Assembly (NCBI GenBank): GCA_001303885.1
Contig: LJUE01000157.1
Location: 1 to 5,974 of the forward strand
From: Planctomycetes bacterium SM23_32
GTDB taxonomy: Bacteria > Planctomycetota > Brocadiia > SM23-32
Reading direction: 5' to 3'
Length of the DNA stretch: 5,974 nt
The notes under the pieces are model-generated. The model made no database searches. It worked only from the letters and a program-made list of their open reading frames with translations, and was not told the DNA's origin. The translations under genes and the position numbers were made by a program. Below, piece after piece: positions 1 to 5,974 of this stretch (position 1 is the stretch's first letter; the number at the start of each line of letters is the position of its first letter).

Positions 1-647
1 TTCTGCCCGTCGGCCTGGCCGCTGCTGTTGCGGCGGTCCTGGTCGCGCTGATCCTGCGAGCGCTCTTGCGCGGGGCCGCGCTGCTGCTGTTCGGCACGGC
101 GGCCCAGGAGCCGGCCGCCGGCGCGCAGGCATCGGAGGACGAGCGCCGGGCCACGCTGAAGATGCTGGCGGACGGGCGGATCACGGCCGGCGAAGCCGCC
201 GAACTGCTGGACGCACTGGGCGCCGGCGAGCGCCGGGCCGTTGCCCGCGGCGCGGCGATGTCCATACTGGGGGCCGTCCTGGTCGTGGTCGGCTTCATGC
301 TGCCGTGGGCCCACGTGGAAGTGGCCGGCGTGGAGGGCTACCAGGCGGGCCACCACGTGGGCTTCCTGGGTTGGCTCGTCCTGTCGCTCGGCGTCCTGCC
401 GGCCGTGCTGGCCTGTGTGCCAGCCCTGGACACGCTGGTCAGGCAGGGCCTGCTGCGGATGCTGCTCGCCTGCGTGGGGGTGGCGTTTGTGGCTTGTCTC
501 CTGGCGAACCCGATCATCAAAGGCGTCCTGCCGGGCATCGGCCTGGTTGCGGTGTTGGGGGGCTTCGGGGTGCACCTGCTCAGCGCCCTGGCGGAAGCGG
601 GGATCCTGCAGCCGCCTCAGCACGGCACAACAACGGAGGACCCGTGA
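1..647 (+). CDS. Multi-pass membrane protein with SHOCT-like motif (5' truncated)
   Basis: Function unknown. The frame is open from position 3, the first complete codon, to the TGA at 645-647, giving 214 visible residues; the true start lies upstream. A TTG at 66 could be read as a start, but it has no Shine-Dalgarno sequence and sits inside a hydrophobic stretch, so I reject it. In visible numbering there is a hydrophobic segment at about 1-20 (LPVGLAAAVAAVLVALI) ending in arginines. A charged region follows, with a SHOCT-like helix pair at about 47-73 (LKMLADGRITAGEAAELLDAL). Four more likely membrane helices lie at about 83-102, 120-140, 150-168 and 174-194. Arginines beside the first two helices suggest that the SHOCT-like part is cytoplasmic. 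The second helix ends in LPW, followed by a loop with several histidines. SHOCT-like motifs of this kind occur in YvlB/LiaX-type and other membrane-associated proteins. The tail is hydrophilic. That it is a membrane protein is secure; its role is not. Confidence 0.8.
   Translation, partial: LPVGLAAAVAAVLVALILRALLRGAALLLFGTAAQEPAAGAQASEDERRATLKMLADGRITAGEAAELLDALGAGERRAVARGAAMSILGAVLVVVGFMLPWAHVEVAGVEGYQAGHHVGFLGWLVLSLGVLPAVLACVPALDTLVRQGLLRMLLACVGVAFVACLLANPIIKGVLPGIGLVAVLGGFGVHLLSALAEAGILQPPQHGTTTEDP
635..640 (+). promoter_or_regulatory. Ribosome binding site for a possible mini-ORF
   Basis: GGAGGA is a strong Shine-Dalgarno match inside the last codons of the membrane-protein gene. It lies 3 bases before the GTG at 644, or 4 if GGAGG is taken as the core, which is close but workable. 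It is too far (59 bases) to serve the ATG at 700. It is the main reason to take the mini-ORF seriously, although a glycine/glutamate-coding stretch can produce this sequence by chance. Confidence 0.35.
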
Positions 648-700
648 GCCTGGCCGCCGCACGTGACGCCACGGCCGTTCCGGCGAAGAGGTGGGCCTGA
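644..700 (+). CDS. Possible 18-residue linker or leader ORF
   Basis: The putative product is MSLAAARDATAVPAKRWA, not recognised as any known family. The GTG start overlaps the upstream stop by four bases (GTGA, 644-647), and the TGA at 698-700 overlaps the GH127 ATG by one base (TGATG, 698-702). A strong GGAGGA lies just before the GTG. The three reading frames at this junction are all different, so this is not an extension of either neighbour without a frameshift. If translated, it would couple translation of the membrane-protein gene to that of the GH127 gene, carrying ribosomes across the gap. The peptide is alanine-rich, has no membrane segment, and could be a chance reading frame in GC-rich DNA. 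Evidence is limited to the signals at its two ends. Confidence 0.25.
   Translation: MSLAAARDATAVPAKRWA
685..691 (+). promoter_or_regulatory. Ribosome binding site deciding the GH127 start
   Basis: GAAGAGG, with AGAGG as the core, ends 8 bases before the ATG at 700. This supports ATG 700 rather than the in-frame GTG at 691, whose first base is the last base of this site and which has no comparable site at a usable distance. Confidence 0.6.
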
Positions 701-2661
701 TGGGCACACGCCGCCTGCTCGACAACTCGGCCAGCCCGCACGCGAAGCTCCGGGCCGTGGGGCTCGACGAGGTGCGATGGACGGAGGGCTTCTGGGCGGA
801 CCGCTTCCGCCAGTGCGCCGCGGTGACGCTGCCGCACCTGTGGAAGCTCGCCGCCGACCCCGATTGGGGCCACGCCCTGGAGAACCTCCGCATCGCCGCC
901 GGCCTGGCCGAGGGCACGTTCGCCGGCACGCACTGGCAAGACGCCTGGGTCTACAAGTGGATCGAGGCGGCGTCGGTGGTCTGCGCCCTGACCGGCGACG
1001 GCATCCTCGAGCGGCAGATGGACGACGCGATCACCGTCATCGCCGCCGCCCAGCAGCCCGACGGCTACGTCGCCAGCCAGGTCACCGCGCGCGGCTGGGA
1101 GCGCTTCCAGGACCCCCGCCATCACGAGCTTTACGTGATGGGGCACCTCATCACGGCCGCTTGCATCCACCATCGCATGACGGGCAAGGGCAGCCTGCTC
1201 GCCGTCGCTCGCAGGGCAGGCGATTACCTCTGCAGGACGTTCATCGAGCGCGACCCCGCTCTGGCCCATTTCCCCCTGAACCCGTCCGTCATCATGGCGG
1301 CCGTAGAGCTCTACCGCACGACGGGCGAGCGCCGATACCTGAAGCTGGCGAACGCCTTCATTGACGGGCGCGGCGCCGCCCCGGGCGGCAGCGACCTGAA
1401 CCAGGACCGCGTACCGCTTCGCGAAGAGACGCAGGTGGTCGGCCACGCCGTCTTCTTCACCTACCTCTACGCGGGCGCGGCGGACGCCTTCATGGAGACG
1501 GGCGACCCGACGCTGCTGGAAGCCCTCGAGCGTCTTTGGGAGGACCTGACCCGCAAGCGCATCTACGTCACCGGCGGCGTCTGCGCGCTGCACCGGGGCT
1601 TCAGCGTGCGCGGCGGCAACGTCTGGAGTGCCGACGACGTGCACGAGGCGGCCGGGCCCGACTTCCACCTGCCGAACGCCACCGCCTACAACGAGACCTG
1701 CGGCCAGGTCGGCAGCTTCATGTGGAACTGGCGCATGCTGCTCGCTACCGCTCGGGCCCGCTGCGCCGACCTGATGGAGTGGACCCTGTACAACGGCATC
1801 CTGCCCGGCATCGGCCTGGACGGTGCGAGCTGGTTCTACACGAACCCCCTCCGCTGGCACGGGCGCGAGCACGAGCTGCTCTCTCAGGACGCCCATCAGC
1901 GGTTCCAGCCCGGCACGCCGCCGGCGCGCCACCAGATATGCTGTCCCACCAACCTGCTGCGCACCTTCGCGGAGCTGCACGGCTGCGCCTACAGCACCTC
2001 TCAAGAAGGGGCCTGGATGCACCTTTACGGTGGGAGCGAGTGCGACCTGGGCCTGCCGCGCGGCGGACGCATCAGATTGCGCCAGGAGACGGACTACCCG
2101 TGGGACGGCGAGGTGCTGGTGCGCGTCGAGTCGGCGCCGGAGGCGGAGTGCACCCTGATGCTGCGCATCCCGCGCTGGGCCGAGGGCACGGAGCTGAGCG
2201 TCAACGGCGAGCCGGCCGAGGCTGACGCACGGCCGGGCAGCTACGCCGCGCTCCGCCGACGCTGGTGCGCCGCGGACGAGGTGCGCCTGTCCATGCCCAT
2301 GCCGGTGCGGCTGATCGAGGCGCACCCCCGCGTGGAAGAGGCCCGCCATCAGGTGGCCGTCACGCGCGGCCCGCTCGTCTACTGCCTCGAGTCGCCGGAC
2401 CTGCCCGAAGGGATGCGCGTTTCAGAAGCCTGCCTGCTGCGGGACGCCGGCCTCACGCCGGCCCTCGAGCCGGACCTGCTCGGGGGCGTCGTCGTGCTGG
2501 AAGGGCAGGTGTTGCGCGTGCCGGAGGGCGACTGGTCGGCCCGGCTTTACCGGCCCGTGCCGCCGGCAGAACCGGAATGGATGGGCGTTCGCCTTATCCC
2601 CTACTACGCCTGGGCCAACCGCGGCATCTCCGAGATGACCGTCTGGCTGCCCATCGCCTGA
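700..2661 (+). CDS. GH127 (DUF1680) beta-L-arabinofuranosidase-family glycoside hydrolase
   Basis: Predicted to hydrolyse terminal beta-L-arabinofuranosides or related sugars with retention, using a zinc-bound cysteine nucleophile. The 653 residues match the length of Bifidobacterium HypBA1 (about 658). Known HypBA1 residues map cleanly: acid/base Glu322 to E316 (HEAAGPDFHLPN); zinc ligands Glu338 and Cys340 to E332 and C334 (NETC), with the same 16-residue spacing from the acid/base; Cys417 (nucleophile and ligand) and Cys418 to C414 and C415 (ICCPTN). The N-terminal part should form the (alpha/alpha)6 barrel, with the family-like HELYVMGH, QQPDGYV, VVGHAVFF and YVTGG motifs. Beta-sandwich domains follow, ending in the typical NRGISEMTVWLP. 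No signal peptide or membrane helix is seen, so a cytoplasmic site is likely. ATG 700 is preferred over GTG 691 because of the ribosome binding site and the TGATG overlap. Some GH127 members act on other sugars, so the family is near certain and the exact substrate is not. No promoter is seen in the 52 bases upstream, so co-transcription with the membrane-protein gene is likely. Confidence 0.95.
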   Translation: MGTRRLLDNSASPHAKLRAVGLDEVRWTEGFWADRFRQCAAVTLPHLWKLAADPDWGHALENLRIAAGLAEGTFAGTHWQDAWVYKWIEAASVVCALTGDGILERQMDDAITVIAAAQQPDGYVASQVTARGWERFQDPRHHELYVMGHLITAACIHHRMTGKGSLLAVARRAGDYLCRTFIERDPALAHFPLNPSVIMAAVELYRTTGERRYLKLANAFIDGRGAAPGGSDLNQDRVPLREETQVVGHAVFFTYLYAGAADAFMETGDPTLLEALERLWEDLTRKRIYVTGGVCALHRGFSVRGGNVWSADDVHEAAGPDFHLPNATAYNETCGQVGSFMWNWRMLLATARARCADLMEWTLYNGILPGIGLDGASWFYTNPLRWHGREHELLSQDAHQRFQPGTPPARHQICCPTNLLRTFAELHGCAYSTSQEGAWMHLYGGSECDLGLPRGGRIRLRQETDYPWDGEVLVRVESAPEAECTLMLRIPRWAEGTELSVNGEPAEADARPGSYAALRRRWCAADEVRLSMPMPVRLIEAHPRVEEARHQVAVTRGPLVYCLESPDLPEGMRVSEACLLRDAGLTPALEPDLLGGVVVLEGQVLRVPEGDWSARLYRPVPPAEPEWMGVRLIPYYAWANRGISEMTVWLPIA

Positions 2662-2667
2662 CTCTGC

Positions 2668-2697
2668 TTGACAGCCCGCGGCGGCCGGGACTATAAG
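2668..2697 (+). promoter_or_regulatory. Sigma70-type promoter for the GH38 gene
   Basis: TTGACA at 2668-2673 matches the -35 consensus in full. TATAAG at 2692-2697 matches the -10 consensus at five of six bases, with an 18-base spacer. It begins six bases after the GH127 stop codon, in one of the few A/T-rich patches of the window. Transcription would start near 2703-2705, leaving a leader of about 55 bases. The spacer contains CCCG...CGGG and a CCGCGG palindrome, which might be bound by a regulator, but that is speculative. Confidence 0.65.
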
Positions 2698-2744
2698 GTG
2701 CCTCTTTCGATCCTGCGGCGACCTCTACCGCCTTCTCACACCCC

Positions 2745-2753
2745 GGAAGGAAG
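2745..2753 (+). promoter_or_regulatory. Ribosome binding site of the GH38 gene
   Basis: GGAAGGAAG contains AAGGA at 2747-2751, 8 bases before the ATG at 2760. It confirms that start. An upstream CCTTC at 2731-2735 could pair with GAAGG at 2746-2750 and partly hide the site. Confidence 0.7.
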
Positions 2754-2759
2754 ACGGCA

Positions 2760-5700
2760 ATGGCACTGACCATCGAATGGCGCAACCGCGTTGACCAGTG
2801 GCGACGCGTCCTGGGTGACCTTCTGTACCGGCCGCTCGGCGACGTGCCGATGGAGGGCTTCGTCACGACGGCCCAGCTCACGGCCGGGCAGGCGGCGGGC
2901 GGGCCGTTCCAGGCCATGCCGCCCGGCACGCCGTGGGGCGCCAAGTGGGAGTACGGCTGGTTTCGGGGCACGGTGACGCTGCCCGAACAGGCGCGTGGCG
3001 AGCGCGTGGCCCTGCGGCTCGACCTGGGCGGCGACGCCGCCGTCTACGTGGACGGCCGTCACGCAGGCGCCCAGGACGGACAGCACCGGGAGGTCACGCT
3101 GACGGGGGATGGCGTCCCCGGACAGAGCTACCAGGTGCTGGCCGAGGCCTACGCCGGGCACGGCACCATCACATGCGGCGGCGGGCCGGTGCCTTACGGC
3201 GTGGAGACCGTGCCGGAGGCGCCCCCCACGCAGCGCCGCGTCGGCACCACCACCTTCGGCATCTGGGACGAGGAGGCATACCAGCTCTGGATGGACGTGG
3301 AGACGCTGGTGGCGCTGCGCGACAGCCTCGACCCCGATTCCCTGCGGGTGGCCGAGATAGACGCGGCGTTGCGCGACTTCACCGTGGTCGTGGACCTGGA
3401 GCTGCCGCGCCAGGAGATGCTGCTGACCGTGAGGGCGGCCCGTGACCGGCTGCGCCCGCTGCTTCAGTGCGTCAACGGGACGACGACGCCGCTGATGTTC
3501 TGTTTCGGCCACGCGCACCTCGACGTGGCGTGGCTCTGGCCCCTGGCCGAGACAGAGCGCAAGGCCGTGCGCACCCTCTCCACCGTGCTCGCCCTGGCCG
3601 ATGAGTATCCCGAGTACCGCTATCTCCAGAGCCAGCCCGAGCTGTTCCGTATGGTCAGGGAGCACTACCCGGAGCTCTATGGCCGCGTGAAACAGGCGGT
3701 CGAGTCGGGCACGATCATCGCCGAGGGCGCCACGTGGGTGCAGATGGACACGAACGTGGCCGGCGGCGAGGCGCTGATAAGGCAGTTCCTCCACGGCAAA
3801 CGCTTCTACCGGGACGAGTTCGGCGTCGAGTGCGAGCTGCTTTGGCTGCCGGACGTGTTCGGCTACTCGGGCGCCCTGCCCCAGATCATGCGCGGCTGCG
3901 GGGTGAAGTACTTCTCGACGGCCAAGATCTTCTGGAACTACAACGGCGGCGATCCCTTCCCGCACAACACGTTCACCTGGGAGGGCATTGACGGATCGCG
4001 CGTGCTGGTGCACCTGTGCAACGACTACAACTCGCAGACCTCGCCGCGGGCCGTCATCGGCCGATGGCGGGAGCGCGTGCAGAAGGACGGCATCTCGACG
4101 CGGCTGATGCCGTTCGGTTGGGGTGACGGCGGCGGCGGGCCGACGCGCGACCATCTGGAGTTCCTGCGGCGCGACCGCGACCTGGAGGGCGTGCCCAAGA
4201 CGCGGATGGCGTCCCCGGTGGACTACTTCAAGGACCTGGAGAAACGCGGCGTGCCCGACGTCAACTATGTCGGCGAGCTCTACTACCAGTGCCACCGCGG
4301 CACGTACACCTCGCAGGCCCGCACGAAAAGGGGCAACCGAAGGAGCGAGTTCGCGCTGCGCGAGGCCGAGACGTGGGGCGCCGTCGCCTCGGCCCTCAGG
4401 GGCTTCACGTTCCCGGCCGCGGAGCTGGAGGCCGCCTGGAAGAAGGTGCTCGTCAACCAGTTCCACGACGTGCTGCCAGGCTCATCCATCGAGCGCGTCT
4501 ATGAGGAGGCGGAGGCGGCGTTCGCCTCGGCGATCGAGACGGCGCGGCAGGCCGCCGCGTCCGCCGCCGGCGCCCTGTGTGAGGATGACGCCAGAGCGGT
4601 CACCGCCTTCAACTCGCTGTCCTGGGACCGGACGGCCCTCTTCCCGCTGCCGGAGGGCTTCGAAGGCGCTGCGACGGCCGAGGGCGATGCCCTGCCCGTG
4701 CAGGAGGTGGAGGGCCGGGTCCATGCGGAGGTGAGCGTGCCGTCCTGCGGCTGGACCACGCTGCACGCCGCCGAGAAGGCCGAGGCGCCGAACGCGCTGA
4801 CGGCCACCGAGAGCCTGCTCGGAAACGACTTGCTGCGCGTGGAGCTGAACGAACGCGGCGAGATCACCAGCATCCTCGACAAGGAGACAGGCCGCGAGCT
4901 GGCCGCCGGCACGTGCAACTGCCTGCGCATGTACAAGGACGTGCCGACCGCCTTCGACGCCTGGGACATAGACAGCATGTACCCGCTCACGCCCGTGCCC
5001 CTGCCGGAGGAGGCCGAGGTCGAGGTGGTCGCCGCCGGGCCGCTGGTGGCGGCGCTGCGGGTGCGACGCAGGCTGCACGCCTCGCAAATGGTGCAGCGCA
5101 TCGTCCTGCGCCGGGGCAGCCGACGGGTGGACTTCGAGACGACAGTTGATTGGCAGGAGAGCCACAAGCTGCTGAAGGTCAACTTCCCGGTCGCCGTCCA
5201 CGCCAGCGAGGGCATACAGGAGATCCAGTTCGGCCACATCCGCCGTCCCAACCACAAGTCGCGCCTCTTCGACGCCGACCGCTTCGAGGTCTGCAACCAC
5301 AAGTGGGCGGCGCTGGCCGAGGAGGGCCGCGGCTTCGCCGTGCTGAACGACTGCAAGTACGGCGTCAACGTCGAGGGCAACAGCATCAACCTGACGCTGC
5401 TGAAGTCGGCGACGGCGCCGGACATGAACGCCGACACGGGCGAGCAGCGGTTCACTTACGCTTTCTACGCCTGGAGGGGCAGTCTGGCCGAGAGCGGCCT
5501 GGTGCGGGAAGGTTACGAGCTGAACGTGCCCGTCATGACCGGCCCGGGGGCGGCCGGCCGGGCGTCGCTCTTCCGCGTGGACGCGCCGAACGTGGTGATC
5601 GAGACGGTCAAGCCGGCCGAGGACGGCTCCAGCGACGTGATGGTGCGCCTCTATGAGGCCGGGCGCACGGCCAGCCACTGCACACTGCAAACGAGCCTGC

Positions 5701-5828
5701 CCGTCAGGGCGGCCGAGCTGACCGACATGCTCGAAGGGAACGGGCGGGCGCTCGAGGTGGCCGACGGCGCGCGGATGGCACTGGAGTTCCGCCCCTTCGA
5801 GATCAAAACAGTGCGGCTGAAGCTGTAG
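2760..5828 (+). CDS. GH38 alpha-mannosidase, Ams1/MAN2C1 type
   Basis: Predicted to remove terminal alpha-linked mannose with retention, using a zinc (or other divalent metal) ion. The 1022 residues compare with about 1040-1080 for MAN2C1 and yeast Ams1. In order: an N-terminal beta-sandwich region at about 55-160 with WGAKWEYGWFRGTV; the GH38 catalytic domain from about 245, opening with FGHAHLDVAWLW; the middle helical domain at about 505-600 with HRGTYTSQ (from 512); and a C-terminal beta-rich domain from about 690. By analogy with Golgi mannosidase II, metal ligands are H253, D255, D365 and H569 (QFHDVLPGSS). D365 in LWLPDVFGYSGALPQ is the nucleophile. D456 in GWGDGGGGPT may be the general acid; that assignment is inference. 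No signal peptide is seen, so it probably acts in the cytoplasm on imported or recycled mannosides. It lies 98 bases behind the GH127 gene with its own likely promoter. Nothing is truncated and all key motifs are present. The linkage preference (alpha-1,2, 1,3 or 1,6) cannot be read from the sequence. Confidence 0.96.
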   Translation: MALTIEWRNRVDQWRRVLGDLLYRPLGDVPMEGFVTTAQLTAGQAAGGPFQAMPPGTPWGAKWEYGWFRGTVTLPEQARGERVALRLDLGGDAAVYVDGRHAGAQDGQHREVTLTGDGVPGQSYQVLAEAYAGHGTITCGGGPVPYGVETVPEAPPTQRRVGTTTFGIWDEEAYQLWMDVETLVALRDSLDPDSLRVAEIDAALRDFTVVVDLELPRQEMLLTVRAARDRLRPLLQCVNGTTTPLMFCFGHAHLDVAWLWPLAETERKAVRTLSTVLALADEYPEYRYLQSQPELFRMVREHYPELYGRVKQAVESGTIIAEGATWVQMDTNVAGGEALIRQFLHGKRFYRDEFGVECELLWLPDVFGYSGALPQIMRGCGVKYFSTAKIFWNYNGGDPFPHNTFTWEGIDGSRVLVHLCNDYNSQTSPRAVIGRWRERVQKDGISTRLMPFGWGDGGGGPTRDHLEFLRRDRDLEGVPKTRMASPVDYFKDLEKRGVPDVNYVGELYYQCHRGTYTSQARTKRGNRRSEFALREAETWGAVASALRGFTFPAAELEAAWKKVLVNQFHDVLPGSSIERVYEEAEAAFASAIETARQAAASAAGALCEDDARAVTAFNSLSWDRTALFPLPEGFEGAATAEGDALPVQEVEGRVHAEVSVPSCGWTTLHAAEKAEAPNALTATESLLGNDLLRVELNERGEITSILDKETGRELAAGTCNCLRMYKDVPTAFDAWDIDSMYPLTPVPLPEEAEVEVVAAGPLVAALRVRRRLHASQMVQRIVLRRGSRRVDFETTVDWQESHKLLKVNFPVAVHASEGIQEIQFGHIRRPNHKSRLFDADRFEVCNHKWAALAEEGRGFAVLNDCKYGVNVEGNSINLTLLKSATAPDMNADTGEQRFTYAFYAWRGSLAESGLVREGYELNVPVMTGPGAAGRASLFRVDAPNVVIETVKPAEDGSSDVMVRLYEAGRTASHCTLQTSLPVRAAELTDMLEGNGRALEVADGARMALEFRPFEIKTVRLKL

Positions 5829-5844
5829 CCCCGCGGCCGGGGCT
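5827..5844 (+). terminator. GC-rich hairpin after GH38, possible terminator
   Basis: AGCCCCG (5827-5833) and CGGGGCT (5838-5844) form a perfect 7-base-pair stem with a CGGC loop. The first arm begins with the last two bases of the TAG stop codon. No T-run follows, so it is not a classical intrinsic terminator; it could end transcription weakly or protect the 3' end of the message. A smaller stem, CGCC-TCA-GGCG, lies just downstream at 5849-5859. Confidence 0.4.
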
Positions 5845-5880
5845 TGTCCGCCTCAGGCGCGACGGCTGCACCAGGCAAGT

Positions 5881-5964
5881 GAAGAGGAACGGGCGGGGGG
5901 CGGTCAGAACGCTTCTTCAGGCGTCCTGCACTTACCCGCGGGAATTGCCCCGCCCGCTCTCTTC
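5881..5964. repeat. Large imperfect inverted repeat in the 3' intergenic region
   Basis: The left arm at 5881-5898 contains GAAGAG and CGGGCGGGG. The right arm at 5948-5964 contains CCCCGCCCG and CTCTTC. The core pairs over 9 perfect base pairs (5890-5898 with 5948-5956) and the outer part over 6 (5881-5886 with 5959-5964), separated by a small internal loop (3 bases against 2). The enclosed 49 bases include an ACGC/GCGT mini-stem (5909-5912 and 5921-5924) and the palindrome CCCGCGGG (5935-5942). It could be a structured RNA, a bidirectional terminator, a protein-binding site or a dispersed repeat. No gene is seen from 5829 to the window end. Confidence 0.5.
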
Positions 5965-5974
5965 TTACCAACTC

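Noticed and set aside
66..68. TTG at 66 as the start of the membrane-protein gene.
   Set aside because: The frame stays open to position 3 with a strongly hydrophobic segment before the TTG, and there is no ribosome binding site; the gene more probably begins before the window.
691..699. GTG at 691 as the start of the GH127 gene.
   Set aside because: The AGAGG ribosome binding site runs up to this GTG itself, so it cannot serve it, but it is 8 bases from ATG 700, which also forms a TGATG overlap with the mini-ORF stop.
580..2349. A 589-codon open frame on the - strand opposite the GH127 gene.
   Set aside because: It mirrors a secure GH127 gene; its translation is low-complexity and rich in Ala, Val, Arg, His and Gly with no recognisable domain. 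Long antisense frames are expected in GC-rich DNA with biased third positions.
2736..4466. A 576-codon open frame on the - strand opposite the N-terminal half of the GH38 gene.
   Set aside because: The sense strand carries all GH38 metal and catalytic motifs; the antisense product shows no family signature and has the composition of a codon-bias shadow.
4482..5690. A 402-codon open frame, and a second 318-codon frame, on the - strand opposite the C-terminal half of the GH38 gene.
   Set aside because: Two overlapping antisense frames without domain-like sequence opposite a well-supported gene are best explained by base composition.
5651..5971. A 106-codon open frame on the - strand reaching from the 3' intergenic region into the GH38 gene.
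   Set aside because: It overlaps the GH38 3' end, crosses the inverted repeats, and its translation shows no recognisable domain or signal peptide.
5829..5974. Possible CRISPR repeat, tRNA or riboswitch in the 3' intergenic region.
   Set aside because: There are no regularly spaced direct repeats, no tRNA cloverleaf or T-loop sequence, and no recognisable riboswitch core; only inverted repeats are seen. A 7-base direct repeat TCAGGCG (5853-5859 and 5917-5923) is too short to mean anything.

Overview
The window comes from a GC-rich bacterial genome, roughly two thirds or more G+C by eye, with strong G/C preference at third codon positions. All convincing genes lie on the + strand. The intracellular glycoside hydrolases, paired with an orphan membrane protein carrying a SHOCT-like helix pair, would fit a glycan-degrading lineage such as Planctomycetota, Lentisphaerota, Armatimonadota or Verrucomicrobiota. 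This placement is inference; no phylogenetic marker is present.

Layout. (1) Positions 1-647 hold the 3' part of a gene for a multi-pass membrane protein with a SHOCT-like motif, cut off by the window start. (2) Positions 644-700 hold a possible 18-codon mini-ORF that overlaps both neighbours. (3) Positions 700-2661 encode a complete GH127 (DUF1680) beta-L-arabinofuranosidase-family enzyme with every zinc ligand and both catalytic residues in place. (4) Positions 2662-2759 are a 98-base intergenic region with an excellent sigma70-type promoter (TTGACA-18-TATAAG), a short leader and a good ribosome binding site. (5) Positions 2760-5828 encode a complete GH38 alpha-mannosidase of the Ams1/MAN2C1 type. 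(6) Positions 5829-5974 have no gene but are rich in inverted repeats, including a hairpin that starts inside the GH38 stop codon and a large imperfect inverted repeat at 5881-5964.

How the genes work together. Neither hydrolase has a visible signal peptide, so both probably act in the cytoplasm on imported oligosaccharides. GH127 would remove terminal beta-L-arabinofuranose or a related sugar, and GH38 would remove terminal alpha-mannose. The GH127 gene is probably translated from the message of the upstream membrane-protein gene. The GH38 gene seems able to be transcribed on its own. No transporter, regulator, CRISPR array, tRNA or mobile element is visible. The locus is mainly ordinary carbohydrate metabolism; the unusual points are the junctions, the promoter, the orphan membrane protein and the 3' inverted repeats.
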